DNA of 64,000 bases from Serilophus lunatus. Taxonomy: Eukaryota; Chordata; Aves; Passeriformes; Eurylaimidae. The notes under the pieces were generated by a model. That model was not told the origin of the DNA. It ran no database searches and was given only the letters and a program-made list of their open reading frames with translations. Positions 47,204-61,726 of the stretch are shown here, one piece after another; positions within the stretch are counted from its first letter, which is position 1, and each line of letters begins with the position of its first letter. The stretch spans positions 195,521 to 259,520 of the forward strand of contig VXBA01003719.1 in the NCBI GenBank assembly GCA_013399895.1. The letters run 5' to 3'. The position numbers and the translations under genes were made by a program.

Positions 47204-48318
47204 CATTTGGCTCTTTCTAAACTCCAGCACTTCATCCTGTATAAGGTTTCCTTTCAGTTTCTTAGCATCTTTTTTCCTTTCTCCCCATTTCCTTATCCCC
47301 TAGCTCCGTAAGACAGACTGCTATATTGAGGAAGAATACCTGTCCTTGCTGCTTGGCACAGTGATGTGCAGCAGCAAACAGAAGTGAACTGGGGCCAACC
47401 TTCCCCCATTTGTTTCTGATGTTGCAGTGGTGGTCTCCATGTAGCACCTGGGGATTTGGACCTGTCAGTTGTAGTAGGTCCATCCATGGTCAGCAAGGCT
47501 TTCTGGTGTGGGCATGTAATTTGTACTTTAACATTGTCTGTCACTATATGTCCAACTGATTGCATTCTTCCTACTACTATTTTTTAAATAGTCCAAACCC
47601 CTTTACCATCTGTTTCAAGTTGCATGATTCTTACATTTACATTTACAATACCTCTTCTCCTATTCCTAGATCAGGCAAATAAAGATCAGGCTGTAAAGTT
47701 CATAAAACTATTTGTTTAAGAGATGACTTTAATTTTCACTTAGTTCTATCTTGACTAGATAGATGTGAAAATAACAGCTATGTGTTTCCCGGCTTCTCAT
47801 ATATTCCTGATCAGGGAGGAATTTTCAAACTATATCTTAAAGTAAGTCAATTTTGCAACTATAAGAAAGTAAAGAATAAGAAACAGTGCAAGCTGCTTAA
47901 AGATAAAATTGAAATTGTTATATATAAGAGAAATAAAATAAGACCATCATTATGCTAACATGTACTTTCTCATTACTGAGAATTTATTAAAAATGGTATG
48001 GTTAAATGCAATGCATCCTTACATCCAGAGGAGAAACACTACCTTCTTTATTTCACGTTTTAGTTTTATGAACACTTTAAAATTAGTGATGACCTTCATG
48101 AAGGGTATTAGAAAGATTTATGCAATGCTATTTCAGTTGTCATGATGTAATGTCAATAGTTGAAGCAACATCTGTCCAGGTGGTTTTGATATGTAAAACG
48201 TGCAGTGTTTCAACATTCTTTCTCCTGGAATTTCATAAAAATCATAGAAAGATATGTAATCTGCAGCTGATGCTGGCATGACTCTTTAGCTTAGAAATTC
48301 TTTGAGCCAAATATGATT
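47204..48318. other. Intergenic, nothing recognised
   Basis: No gene or named repeat is seen between the LTR and the GATA repeat. Confidence 0.6.

Positions 48319-48409
<91 letters not shown>
48319..48409. repeat. (GATA)n microsatellite
   Basis: About 22 perfect GATA units form a likely length-polymorphic locus. Confidence 0.98.
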
Positions 48410-48721
48410 GGATGATCAGGACAACTCTATGTTGCCATTGTTCTAAGTGCAACCAAATTCTCAGCCCATTTGGTTTCTGTCTTGGTGTTGGACTGTAACA
48501 TTCATTAGAAAGTCAGTCTTGAATACATTTGACATAAGTCTTAAGTCTGTATTTCAGGGATGAGAATGCTTTGACTTCAAGAGCTCATATGCAAAAAAGA
48601 GTCTGGATTTCAAGCTGGTGGGTGTGCTTTTATGAATTTTGGAACTTTGAATAATAAAATACAATACACATTTGATGACAATACTATAAGAGCATATAAG
48701 AAAGGAGACATCTATATATCT

Positions 48722-48800
48722 CAAAACCCCCCAAAACAGAAACAAAAACACCTACCCCCCCNCAACCTAGAAAAACCCACAACAAAACCATCACCAACAA
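48722..48800 (+). repeat. A/C-rich low-complexity tract with C runs
   Basis: The tract is A- and C-only over most of 80 bases, with a run of C's broken by an N at 48762. Confidence 0.85.
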
Positions 48801-51800
48801 CAACTCTTGAGTACCATACCTCTGAGTACCACACTGCAAGAATTACTTGGACCTCTGCAGAGTTTAGAAGCTAAAATATTAGTCTAAAAAGCATGAGTCA
48901 TGAGGGAATATTGATATAAATAGTGAAAGACAAGAGCAACCTAAAGAAAAGAAACCTGAAGGAAGACAAAACAACAGGCTTCAAATATGTAAAAAGCTCA
49001 TGAGGAGAGGAAAAGGATAATCAGTTTTTCACACCCAGTAGAGATTTCCTGAAAAACAAGGGAATTGAAGAAGTACAGGAGATATTAATGTAAGACACTG
49101 GAAAAGCTTACTAAAATTTAATTAAAAAAAAAAAGTAAAAGTTAGTGAACCAGTGGAAGAGGTTGATTGGTGATTAGGAGGCATAAATATAGTGTATATC
49201 TATATGTGCAAGGCATAGAAAGGGTATAATTAGAAAATATAACTGGTCTAATCATACAACAGTCAGCTTCTGAAATTCCTTCTAATCCTATTTTTCTGTA
49301 GTTGTGCTATTACTGGAATAATTTTGGAAAAGTCCTATGCTAAATGCTATCTTTAAATATGATTTTTAAATTGATTTCTCTACACAGGAGTTTACTGTTT
49401 ATATTGAAAGCACTATTGTATAAATCCCCTGTGTGCCCAGTTCAACTTACTCTCTTGGTGGAACTAGACGGGATCAGCAACGCTCAGAGGAGTAAAATTC
49501 GGAGCCCCTACCCTGCGATGTCTGTCATTCAGGGGACTGTTCGCTGGTCCTATGTGGATGCACCCAAACTAGCAAGTTAGCACATTGAAGCGAGCCATAT
49601 CAGCAAGGAAGCACTACAAGAAGAAATGTGCCGTATTCCCTCCCTCTGCAGAGGCAACGTTCAGCAATATAGAAAAGGTGCCAATGGAATTAAAGAACAG
49701 GCGGCATTGTTCTCAGATTTGGCAGCCCGTGTGGATTTTCACAGCAGTTTGCTGCCATGTGTGATGCCCGGGCTTTGGGGGCTGGAGCCCGCCCGAGGGG
49801 AGCCTGGAAGCGTTGCTACAAGGAGCAGAGCTGCCACAGGATGGAGCAATCTGCCCGAAACTGCCAAACTTGGCTGAGACATTTCACACTGTAAATTTAA
49901 AACAGAAATGTGAATACAGAGAAAACATAAGCTGTTTCTGGATGTGTCTCAACAAGACACGACTTCTTGCAGGAAGCAGGTGGAAAAGAGGAAAGAATTC
50001 AGTATAAAAATCCCCCAAATATGCCTCAGCAATCATACATGAGGGCAAATTGTCATAAAGCCTATTGAGCCATGTTGAGTGCCTGTTATGTTCATCAATA
50101 TTGCTGAACTGAATTGTAGCAAATGAAACCACTTTCCAGGGCTCTCTAAGTTATTTAATTTTGGGTGTCACCCAAATTCTACTTTTTAAACTCAAATGCA
50201 GGGCCCACCCCTCTGCAAATAAAATTCATATGGAACAAAAGTAGGGTAAGAGAAGATTTTGTCCCAACAAAAAACACCTGAACTGGAAACCAAAGCAGCC
50301 AGACTGTGTTTATGAATTGTTTCTGTCAGGACCCTTTAGGCTGCAGCTTCTGTTCTGCACCATTCCATATGCCCTGAGAGTCAACATGATATCAGGGACA
50401 TATTACAATAATAGCTGGGAGTAGCTTATGGGTCATTCACACTGAGAACAGGTTCCAAGCCAGAACAGGTGATAAGCAGGGCATGTTTAGTAAGAGAATC
50501 ACGTTCTCAACGGGAATGGGAAATTACTCTCTTAACATGGAGGAAACTCTTTGATTTCAGAAAAAAACTTGCATGGACACAATATGGTCAACTAAAAAAT
50601 CCAGTAGATATTTGGAAGAAAATCATCAAGAACTCGCAAGACACAAAGATATTGTAACGTTTGTATTTTGTTTTTAAAATACATATTTACATGTTGACTA
50701 TCACCTATTAAATTCATCCCAAGTTTTGACTCTTAAATTTCATCTCTCCGTGTGATTGTGTATTAAATTTGGTTTAGAAATTCAGATATGTCCAACTTCC
50801 AGGAGATGGTGCTGTAGCACTTCAGCTGCCTTTCTACTGGGATTTATGTTCAGGCTTCCAACTCTGATGAAAATTTTCTTTTTCACTGTGATTCCTCAGA
50901 AAAGCAGGAGCCATCCTCCCTGACATATTTTTCTCTCCCCCCACGAAACCCTTAAATTTTTCTGAAGCCAGAAAAATTTAAAGTCAAAAAGGAGCCCAAA
51001 TACTGAGAAGAGCAATAAAGATAAGTATCAAGTAATGAGATGTAAGGTGGAGCTGCTTATTTTAGACCTGGCTCAAATCAATTCTGCTGTTTTGTTTGAC
51101 CTGCTTCTGGAGATACTGATCTATACTTGAAGTTTTTCATGAGGTGGTCCCAGTTCTGCAATATTTAAATCCAGATTTTCATTCTAGCCTGTCTTTGCTC
51201 CTAGAGCATCCTCAGCTGTTAATTAAAAATGTCATCTCTGAAGGCACACTTGTCTTCTCCCAACAGTCCCTATTCCAGCAGCCCCCATGGAGCGAACCCA
51301 CTGCATACCACAAAAAAGTAATAGGGAAGAGAAGAAAAAAGCCCCTAAGCAGCCAAAAAAAAAATCAGATTAAAAAGTTATTTGGAATTACTTTTTTTAA
51401 AAAGGAATATATCTTTTTTTAAAATAATTTTTTTAATGCCCTTTTCCCTCCTCATCATCAGACTATGGCCTTGATTTATGGCCCTGCAAATAGGACAGTA
51501 TCAACTGCAGGAAAGATAATTTGAGTCCAACAAGTAATTCTATAGGCATGGTATTGCAGACATGGAAAGTCTATCAGTGTTGGAAAAGCTCAGTATTGTT
51601 TTGCAGCATGCTGCCCTAACTTTTGTCTTATAAGTGTCTCAGGAAATCAAGAATCCTGGACACAATCCAGTATCTGCATTTCTGTTTGCTTTATGTAGAT
51701 CAGTTGGAACAGTGTTTGGGGAGTTTTCTTTCTTTTATTTTTTTTTAAACGTAGTGTTTCTGAAATACTGAAACATAAAATTAAATACTTAAGTACAAGG

Positions 51801-53245
51801 GTCTGGAAATCAGTATTTCCAGATTCCACAGCTGGCACTGACTACAGCTAAGAGGGATACAGTATTGTCCACACAAAACACTGGAAAGACATGAAAAATG
51901 CAGGGCCTTAAAAATTCACAATTAAAAATCAAACATTTGTTCACAATTTGTATGGAAAAACTGAACAAACAAGAAGAATAAGCTGTTCTCTGGGAAAATT
52001 TGCATTTTGAAAAGAAAAAAGGAGCTTGTTTTCTTTTTTTTTTTTTTTGGTGGGAAACAATGCAATTTTTTCACTAGGTCTAGCAGTGATTTTGACAGAC
52101 TGCTTAACCTTGAGCAAACCCTTCATCTTCTAGTTACCTAAGTGACTCCCACCTGTGTTAGCAAAGTGCCTTTAGAAAGATAATGAAGCTTATATCAAGT
52201 GTTCTTCTGCAGACATGTTTAGCAGAAAGAGGAGAGCTTTGTTCCCTACAGCTACATTTGCAACATTTATTCCTTCTGCTCCTTTCTTGTCTCTTCTAAT
52301 CCAGAAGTGCCTTGAATTTCATGTTTTACTTTCTTTTGCAAAGGCAGTAGTTGGTAGCATGCACAACCAGGAGGCATCACAGTATTTTCTGCAAAATAGG
52401 AAGACATTTTTTGTCAGCCATGTTTCCTTTCCTAGAGACCACCTTTATCAGAGCTTTGTTGGTACCAAATTGGATGTGTCAATGGACCTGATGAATACTC
52501 ATACAAAGACATGTTACCTGGGAAGAAAAATTGCCTATTGCTCTCATGCTTCCTAGAGTGTTGGCAAAAGCTGTAAAATGTCAGTGAAAAAGCTGGGTGT
52601 GTGCATGTAAATGCCTGCATGCAGCTATTTCTGTAAGGGCTTTATAAGGTATGACTGATTACCACTGTAAATCTCTTCTCTCAACCTTGTTGAAAGGAAG
52701 GGCAGGTCCATTTCAGAGATAAACACTGGAGTCACAGACACATGAAATAATGCAAGATCTCTAGCAAAAGTCTGGGACAGAGAAAGGGCTTGGGCCCTGA
52801 ATCTGGTTGCTCCAGGCACTGCTGGTCTCACCTTAAAAGTAGGCGAGACTGTAGGACAAACTGCAAAAGAAAGGATTAAGCATAGAAAGGTGCAACTGAA
52901 AACTGAACAAAGAGTGAATTTAAGATAAATTAAATGTACTAGCTCATTCACTTGCTTCGAGAAGATATCTGTTTTTTGAGATAACAAAAATTTGGAAGAT
53001 CTAATCTACCTGGCTTTCTGTAAAGCCCCTGATTCTATGGAAGCATCTGATTTCAGAACACAGATATTAATTTTTTAATTAGACTGAGAAAATTGAATTA
53101 AGGCAGAAGTTACAAGTGTTTCACGCATGTTGTAGTGAAAATCAGTTGTATTATCTTTCTCGAAAACAATGTCTAGTTCTTGAAGAATTGGGGCTTTTTA
53201 ACAGATTAAATAAATATTTGTAGTGATATAAAAGCATTTTCAAGG
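48801..53245. other. Intergenic, with one CpG-rich islet
   Basis: No supported gene is present. The stretch at about 49440-49870 is clearly richer in G+C and CpG than its surroundings (see findings). A poly(T)-rich run lies at about 52029-52048. The rest shows nothing I can name. Confidence 0.55.
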
Positions 53246-53325
53246 TTATTTTCTTACGGTTTTTGTTTGGGGTTTTTTGTTTGGGCTGGTTTTTTGGGTT
53301 TTTTTTGGTGGGTTTTTTTGGTCCA
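53246..53325 (-). repeat. G/T-rich low-complexity tract
   Basis: About 80 bases are almost only G and T ('ggtttttgtttgg', 'gggttttttttggtggg'). This is the reverse complement type of the A/C tracts elsewhere in the window. Confidence 0.85.
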
Positions 53326-56300
53326 TGTAACATTTCTTTTTTATCCTTCATAGTTCTTCAGGGTATATTTGTGAGTGAAAGTAACATCCATAATTCTGTG
53401 GCTTTGTTTACCTGACCTTGCATTTTTGCGAACCCATTGCAACACAGAGACACCAACATATGGGGTAGGTAAAATAAGGGTACAAACCATATTCCCCACT
53501 TTAGTCAATAGTACAGTACAGAACAGGAAACATTTAGCTGTAAGCATCATTAAGAAATTAATAGTTTTCTCACTGGCTATACAGTATTCACTCTTAATCA
53601 AATCCTTTTATAAATACTTCCTTTATTCACAAAGAAAAACTTGTTCCTAGACACACCCTTTCAAAAATTTGGCCTGGGTGGCTCTGTTTTGGCTTCGGTT
53701 TTGATGTGCTAGATAATGTGAAAACAATAAAGCTGTAAATGCTGTAGCTGCTAAGTGGTTTAACCAGGAGATTAATCTTGTGGATTACAAAAATTGAAGA
53801 ACAAAGGAGAAGCTGACATTGAGTATGAATTTGTGAAATTTGTCATTTTTAGTTCAGCAGAGACAACATGCTTTAGCTGAGCTACTCTCCATATTGCAAT
53901 GCACAGGAGAGTAATTGTCATAGAGATAATAAGCTCTCTTCCCAGCATGGATACTGAATGGTGGAGAAAAGTGACAATTTAACTTTTTTCTCATATAGCT
54001 ATATCAACACAAGTAAGTCTGTGTCTTCCACCTATCAGCAGAGGTACATTTGTTCCAAGCTGTATTCATACATGGTGCTTAAATAGTAAAGACCACTGAT
54101 TCTTCACTGATTTTTTCCACTTTTGTTCAGCTCACTTGCCTCCCTAGCAGGAGGATGTAGAGAGAAAACTATTCCAGTCCGAAAGATAATTACATGGAGA
54201 GGGGGAAAAAAATGGAGACACTTTTTCAAAACATGTTCCTTTTTCATTATCCCTTTGAGTTGGTGGGTTATAGAAATTGTGTACTGCTATATGTCCAGAG
54301 CTGGGGGCTGTATATCAGTCTGCCTTGGTGCTAGGAACTGCTGTACTGCAAACATTGCCATACAACTCTAGGTGGTATTATTGTATTGCTCTGATCATCA
54401 CCATACGCACACACTATTTAATGTGAAATTTAGCTGCTGATGAGTAAATTCAGCATCTGAAAGAATCTACCCCACTTGTTACTTTTGAAATAGTATCAGT
54501 ACTAAACTTAGAAAAATATGAAAATCTTGTAACTTTTCAAAGTTAAGTAAAATATCTACCCAGGACTGGATTCTGTGTGCAAATACTTAATTCTCCATTT
54601 TTCACAGTCAGCAGCATCTCTGAAATTTTTAACTGAGCCAAGAAATGAAATGTTTGCTATGCTAGCTAGCGGTACAGCTGACTTCATACAAAATAAGCAG
54701 CAACGTGCGGAGTATCTGAGAACTGTGGAATACAACCCAAAAACTGCCTTTCACCAGAAATGACCCTTAGGTACCTCAATCTTTAGCTTCCTGAGTGATA
54801 AATGGTGAATTTGTTCTCACATTCCTCTCTTCCAAAAGAAAATGTTGGAGCCAAATTCACCAAAGACAGAGCCTGGTGTCCAGATGCAGCTCAAGCCACT
54901 ATTCAGTGACAAAGGCAGGCTTTGCAGTTCTGGTGAATGATTTTCCTTTCTTTTATAGTTTCAGAGCAATTTATTTCTCAGGCAGCAACAAGCAGCTCGT
55001 GTAGAAGTACATGAAAATGTTTAATAATTCATTTTACTTTACAATTTGAAGGCTCTTTATGTTGTTAGTCTTGGTAAAACCTCCAGAGAGGAGAATAAAG
55101 TGCATTGAGACGAAGAAATTAGAGTAATGTCACAAGCATGAAAATTTGTGGGTTCAGAAAACCATTCTACTGGTTCCTTCTTTGACCTGGATAAATTGCA
55201 AACTACTTAATCCAATGAGCATTTTTTTAACTTCATATTAAGTCTCTGGTGCTGCTAAGGTTGTTCATGACCTTTTCATTTCCATGTTCTTATATCTTAA
55301 CATCTAAGGATGTGCACTTATTCCATCATTTCTCCTTTTTAGCTTGACCAGAAAAGCTACTCTGACTAGAGAAACCTCTTGCTAAAGATTTTTTGAGACT
55401 GGAATATTCTTGGAAAAGTATTACGTTTCTACAAACTGAAAATTTCCAAGAAAAAATACTTTGGTGAAGTGTTTTGACTAGCTTTACAAAGAACCTCAGA
55501 TGCTATATCTGTAATTCCTTCTTTTCATCTCTATTAGACGTGAGATTAGAGCTGGACTCTTCATCCAGAAAATAGCAATTGAAAGAAAATATGATAAGGT
55601 GTTTAAACCATGAATAGTTTGATGAACACATGTAGGATAGCTTCGTCATTACATCTTAGAACTCAAAAACTAGAACATAGCCAATGGCAGACCAAGGTTT
55701 TGCAGGAAGAGAGACTGGATCTTTAATTAGAGCAACTGGTATAACTGGAAAATTGTCGCATTTGTATCTGTGGACCATAGTAAGACAAGGAACAATGAGG
55801 GGAAATAGTGAAATTGGCTGTTAGCAAATTAAAAGTAAGCAAATGAACAAAAAGATGAAAATAAAAGTAATTACTTTGCATTATAACAGAATGAAGTTTG
55901 TATTTCATTCAACAAAAAGAATTTCAGCTGGATTGTCAAAAACCTGAGTTGCAAAGGAGGGCAGGGAGCATTCTACACATGACCTCCTCTTATTCTTTCC
56001 TGACCATCCGTTGCTGCTCATTGTAAGAGTCAAGTTATTAAACTTGGATGAACCTTTGATCTGACTCAATAGAGAGAAAGTGAAAATCATGTAGATAGAC
56101 TCCCTTTGAGAGGAAAGGTGTTGGTTTCCTATAGGACAATAAGGGAGAGGATGAAGGCGTGGTTTTCAATACAGTTCTGATAGCAAAGGTACTAATTTTA
56201 GCATATCTATAAGACTTTGCTGCTTAATACTGGAAATGATAGCAGTGAATTGAATCCATTGTGAGATACTGCCTTTCTGCACTAGTGTAGCATGCTGCCC

Positions 56301-59300
56301 TCAATGCTGAAGTAAGGTTATGGCATCTGCTATTCTTACCTCTTCGGTGTGATACCCCCATTGTGACTGGGTCACAGAGCATGACAACTTTGTTGATTGC
56401 TCTAAGAGAATAATTTCAATGAGAATATAAAATCTATCTTAACATGGAACTCACCCAAGTTATATCAGTAAAATGGGGTCAAATACCTTTAAAGATACCC
56501 TTGCATCTTGCTTTACTACCATGTCAATGCTGTCTCTAAGGTGACTTGCTCTCTCTGAAGACTGAAGTTTTAACTTGTGTCCTCCATTTATGAAGTAATC
56601 CCACCATTTCACCTTTACTGTCAGCCCTATGGGTTAAGGATTTATTCCATTCAACCATATAGAGCCGCCATTTACTCTGGATGTGTCCGAAACTGTTTCT
56701 GTCTGGAAAGCTGTTTTAATGGTGCATTTTTGTTCCTGCAGCAGACAACATAATTGAAGTGCACTGGTGATGAGGTTAATATTTACTCCTCTTCACCTTG
56801 AGGTGAAATTTTTAAGAAAGTGTAAAAGTTTTTATATGCTTCCAGGGAATGACTGGGCATGTAAGCACTTGCTTTCTGGGATCTATCTGCAGCTCTCAGG
56901 TGTCCTGCTTCCCTTTTCTCAGAGGTTATGCTCACCAGCACATTTGCCAACAAATGCTTTTTTGCTTTTCCAAAAGTATTATGGGTAATCTGTAAACTAC
57001 ATTCAAATACATGGATTATATGATAAATACCTCTGTCTGGTACATAAGGTCCAAACCCAAGAAAGGTCAGACAGTACGGCATGAGGATGCATAAGCCTTT
57101 TTCATTAAACAGAGAAAACAACATCTGTTTTTTCTTGCTGCTGTTTTATTTTAACAGATATTGGTTGGTTAATGATTATACAACCAGTTGCCATTTTCAG
57201 GCAGGTGAGCCACTACAAGACAAAAAGCATTCTTTAGAGCCAGTGGAAAATGACACTGTGCCCCAAAAACACAATGCACACACTACTCAGGAGTTGTGGA
57301 AAGGCAGCTTCAGAAATGCCATAATACTAAAAAGCTTTCCTCTGCAGACATTTGCTGTTCCTATGCCTTTAAAATAAACTCAAGTGTCCAAAAGTGCTTC
57401 ACAGAAAGTGATGCTGGGATGCATTTTAATACTAAGATGAGCACACAGAGCTCCAGGGAAAAAGGTCATGGAGTTACAGTTAACACTTCAGAAAAAATCA
57501 AATGAAGCATATTGTGCTTGTGGACCTGTGTGTCACTCTTCTTGAGAACAGAGAGGCCACAGAACAGCAAACTCTCAAATTTTGATCATATTCTATATTT
57601 CATTCACATCTTGAGAGTAGAAGTAGATTTTAGACATACACTTTTTGCCCAAAAAAAGTTCTTATTGGAAATAAAATTAAACTTCCCAGTATGCAAGGAA
57701 AGGTTTTCTGTATTTGTAGTGTCTTACAAATCTACATGACCATGCTGAGTTATTAGAGGGACTTCCCTTATATCATGGAGTACATTTTACTCAAGTATCA
57801 CCAAAGATAGAAGCTGTTACTTCTTCTAAAACAAACTTGCTTGTTCTCTATTATGCTGTGAGGAGGTTGAGAGAAGGTAATTACCTTATGAAATTAGCTG
57901 TTTTCTCTCTAGATATAGGTAACCCAAGCTGAGACAGTTTTAAACCCCTTATGTTTCATGTGCTACTGTATTGGATAGACCTTAGGGTGATAAAGTGGTA
58001 ATGGAACAAGCAAGGACAATTAATTCTGTGGGACCAGCTGAAAGTCAAAGGAGAACTTCAAGTTTGTCTAGCGTAGTGCTTACTCTCACTTCCTATATGT
58101 TAATTCCTTGAAAGGTCACAGTTTGGACTTTTGTCCCAGATTCCCTTCAGTTTCTGTGCACACAAGCCCCTGCTGTCAAGTATTGCTTAAATAATGAGTT
58201 TATATATGGCTATGGTTAATTTCTTGTGGGATTCCATTCATAAAAGAGCTCTCCAAAAAAACAGGACAAAGTCAATGAGGAGAGCTGTTAAGTACAGGAA
58301 AGAAAACCATTGTCTGGTAGAAAAAAAAATCAACAAATTATCTTATTAAAGTCTGAGAGTTCCTCAGTCTAGATTTTATTATTTCCACTATCTTGGCTTT
58401 CTGTGAATACATTACTCTTGTTACACAAGTCGGCATTTGGCGTTGTTAGGATCGTACAAGATAGAGATGGAAAAAGGCTATTAGATAATGTAGCCATCTC
58501 TCTCCTAATACTCAGCAAGTCATTGAATTACTTATGCTTCTTGAAAAAGAGAGATCTAAAGGATTGAATCTGCTCTTTCAATGGTAATTTACATCAAATA
58601 AAATCAACCACTGTTATTGTACTATTTTTAAGCTTTAAGATTAGTGACAGATTTTTCAAGAGAAATTGGTAGTAAAGAAAATAAATAATGCAGATCAATA
58701 TTGTTTCTGTAAGAACCGACAAATAGTATGCATGAGGTTCTTTAGAGCTGTGAGTACATTTCTTATCAGCACTAAATAATACTAAACAAAGTTAAATAAT
58801 AATAATAAGTTTCTGAAAGGTATAGAGCAGGGTACATAATTGTTATATAAATATTTTTACAATGAAGTATTTTACAACTTTCACTCATAGGTCCCTATTT
58901 CTAGGCTTTGTCCAATGGGTGATGTACAGTTATTTTTCTACAGATCTACTGTACAGATCAAACTGGATGCACTGGGTATTTTTCTGTCCTCTAGTAAGAT
59001 GGTGTCTAATGTGAGGATACAGATGAGAGATACACTGCTCAGGATCTTGAAAATATCTCAGCTTTGGTAGCTGTAGTAATTAGTTTTCTTAAATGAATAG
59101 TTTAAAACTGGAAGCAAAACACCAAGAGGACAATAATTTTAGGACAGCAAGCCCTCTCCATGCCCTCCTTACCAAAACCCCTATCATCTCAAACTGTGGT
59201 TTGCATAGATCTATTTAACACACATGCCACAAAAAGGGACTATATCCAAACACCTTGCAAGAAATTCTCACCTCCCCTCTGGAAAGACTATTTCTGATTG

Positions 59301-61297
59301 ACCATTAATCCTTGGCAGACCTCTATACCACAGCTTCATAAAAAATGATAATTGTTTTGGACTCAGGAGTTTGCATCCTCACAAGCTACAAGATGTCTAT
59401 TGTCCTTTCATGGTGTATTACCATTTACTAGAGAATGTATATCTTATTTCACATCATTCTTTGTTCTTCCTGCTTGTTTCTCTTATAGCTGCAGTTAGGA
59501 TAAGCTAGCATGCTCACATTATAGTTATTGAATAGCCAGGTTATATGAACTATTCATAAATCATTGCAAAACAGCCCCACAACCATCACACCAATGTTTA
59601 AAAAAAAAGTATCCAGAAAAATTATTACCAATTTTTATGTTGCTATCAACCTACAGAGGTATATTTCCTTTTTTCCTTGCTTTACTGTATTTACTTCCCA
59701 CTTATCAAGTTATGTAAAAAAGTTTTAGCGATTCATCTGATGGTTGAGCTGAGTTATTTATAATTATGGAATATTCTTGGGTGTTTGTTTTAAGTGTGCT
59801 GAAGAGATGCTGGTTTTGTTTTTTTCTGGTAGGTGGCTCATTACTTCATAAATCTGTGACTGAATGGGAATTGTGGCTGGGGAGCAACTGTGCTGCTTCA
59901 TGCATCATGACCAAGTGTGTGTGGGAGTCAGCAACAGCACCTCTCTGGACCAGCTGCTCCATCCATCTGCAGCTGGGTCTAGGTACAGTGATCTATGGTC
60001 AAGATCTGCACTGGGAGTATTTTTATAGCTGTTTTATAGCAGCTGGTGTGAATGGCAGTGGAAAAATGAATGATCAACTTCCTAACCATCAGGAACAAAC
60101 TAAGAAATAAAAATAAGCAACAAAATTAGCACATTTTTGTTAGTATTATAAAGTCACTATTTGAAAGTTCAGTTTCTCAGAAGAGCTACTGTAAGCATAC
60201 ATATTTATTGGTTTGAAAATTTGTTTTATACCAAAAACTTGGCAGAAAAATATATTTGAGTGGCAAATGATATTCATAATTTTGGATGCTTCTATTTTCC
60301 CTTAAAGCTGAAAAATAACTATTTAAAAAGGAAATGTTACTTAAAGCTAATCTGATTTTGCCAATTTAATTGAGAAAAATAAGGATAGATGACCAAATTG
60401 AATTATTTAAAAGACTGAGGAAGAGTGAGATATCTAAAGGTGTATTAAGAAGAGGGCTAAATTTAGTTTGCTATACATTAAGTAGAGTGATGGATTTTTC
60501 TTTATTATCCTAGTTTCAGAAAAATATGAGAAATATTTTTCTACAGCTCTGACTTTTTGTTTTGGATTTAAATAATCATGAGGGATCTCAGCACATTTTA
60601 GATTAAATCTGCATCTTTTCTGGAGGAGGCTCTTTATGATGTGGCTCTGCAGCTCCTGCCAGAAGAAGTATTGCCATCACATATCACATATTTGTAATAC
60701 ATCCACCATGGCATAATGCAAAATGACACAGAACGTGGAATTGGTGGCTTTTTGGCAGAGTTCTTTTTAAAATTAGTCTAGTGATTATTTAGACTTCCAT
60801 TATAGAAAACAAAGAGAATGGACAAAGTCAAAGGCTTTGTGATGTCTAGAGAGAGGATTCTTGGCATCTCCTGGGTAGAGTTCCTTTTCATGGAGGGAGG
60901 AGAGTAGCATTATTATATCTTTTAGAGTCTGCCTTCTTTTTAGAATTGTTAGAATAGAATAAAATTTCTCGAGAAAAGTAATATTTAGAAAACAGGAACT
61001 TCTCAACACACCCAATTCTCAAGATATACTTGTCAAAAAGAGAATACATGGAAAGAAAAATCTCTTCAGTCTGTGCTGTTTCCCTTGAAATTACATATGC
61101 TGAATAGTGTTTCAGAGTACTGTTCCTCTGTTCAGCATGTCTTTAAGAAAAGAATTCCCTGCCCATGAACAATAGTCATGTAACTGCCAAGTCCTGATGT
61201 GTCCATTCTTAGATATTAATTGTGTCAAAAGGGAATTAAAATTCTCACAGCACTGGCAATCGTCACATTCTCACAGTGTGCTTCTTACCCCACTGGA
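53326..61297. other. Intergenic, nothing recognised
   Basis: About 8 kb of AT-rich sequence has no supported gene, RNA gene or named repeat. Open frames are short and scattered. Confidence 0.55.
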
Positions 61298-61570
61298 TAG
61301 AATTATAGAATTACAGAATGGTTTGGATTGGAAAGGACCTTAAAGAGCATCTCATTCCATGGGCAGAAACACCTTCCATTAGACCAGGTTGCTCAAAGTC
61401 GCTTCCGATGTGGCTTTGAACACTGCTAGGTTGGGGCATCCACAACTTCACCTGTCAAGCTGTTCCAGAGCCTCACCACCCTCACAGAATTTCTTCCTAG
61501 CGTCTAATCCCTTTTCCTATCACCACAGTTTCTGATGAAGTTTCTGAACTTGTAGAAATGCTTATTCTCT
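61298..61570 (-). mobile_element. CR1 LINE fragment, antisense
   Basis: 'tagaattacagaatggtttg' and 'ggattggaaaggaccttaaa', then 'ttccagagcctcaccaccct' are the reverse complement of the CR1 3' part. It is 5'-truncated. Confidence 0.92.
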
Positions 61571-61726
61571 TGCTCATTCCTCTGTTCTGGTTTAGAGAAA
61601 CAAAGTTGTGTTAGGAGGGTTGGTCAAGCACCAGAGACACCATTTTGCTTATACAGAAAATAATTTTAAAACTCCTGTTAACTTCTTGGACAGAATGTTT
61701 CCTGAAAGTGATTGTAGAAAGATAAC

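Noticed and set aside
46978..47230. Open frames crossing the N gap on both strands
   Set aside because: The frames are bridged by undetermined bases inside an LTR and carry no coding evidence.
48319..48409. CRISPR-like regular repeat
   Set aside because: It is a plain GATA microsatellite without spacers. No CRISPR array is expected in, or seen in, this animal DNA.
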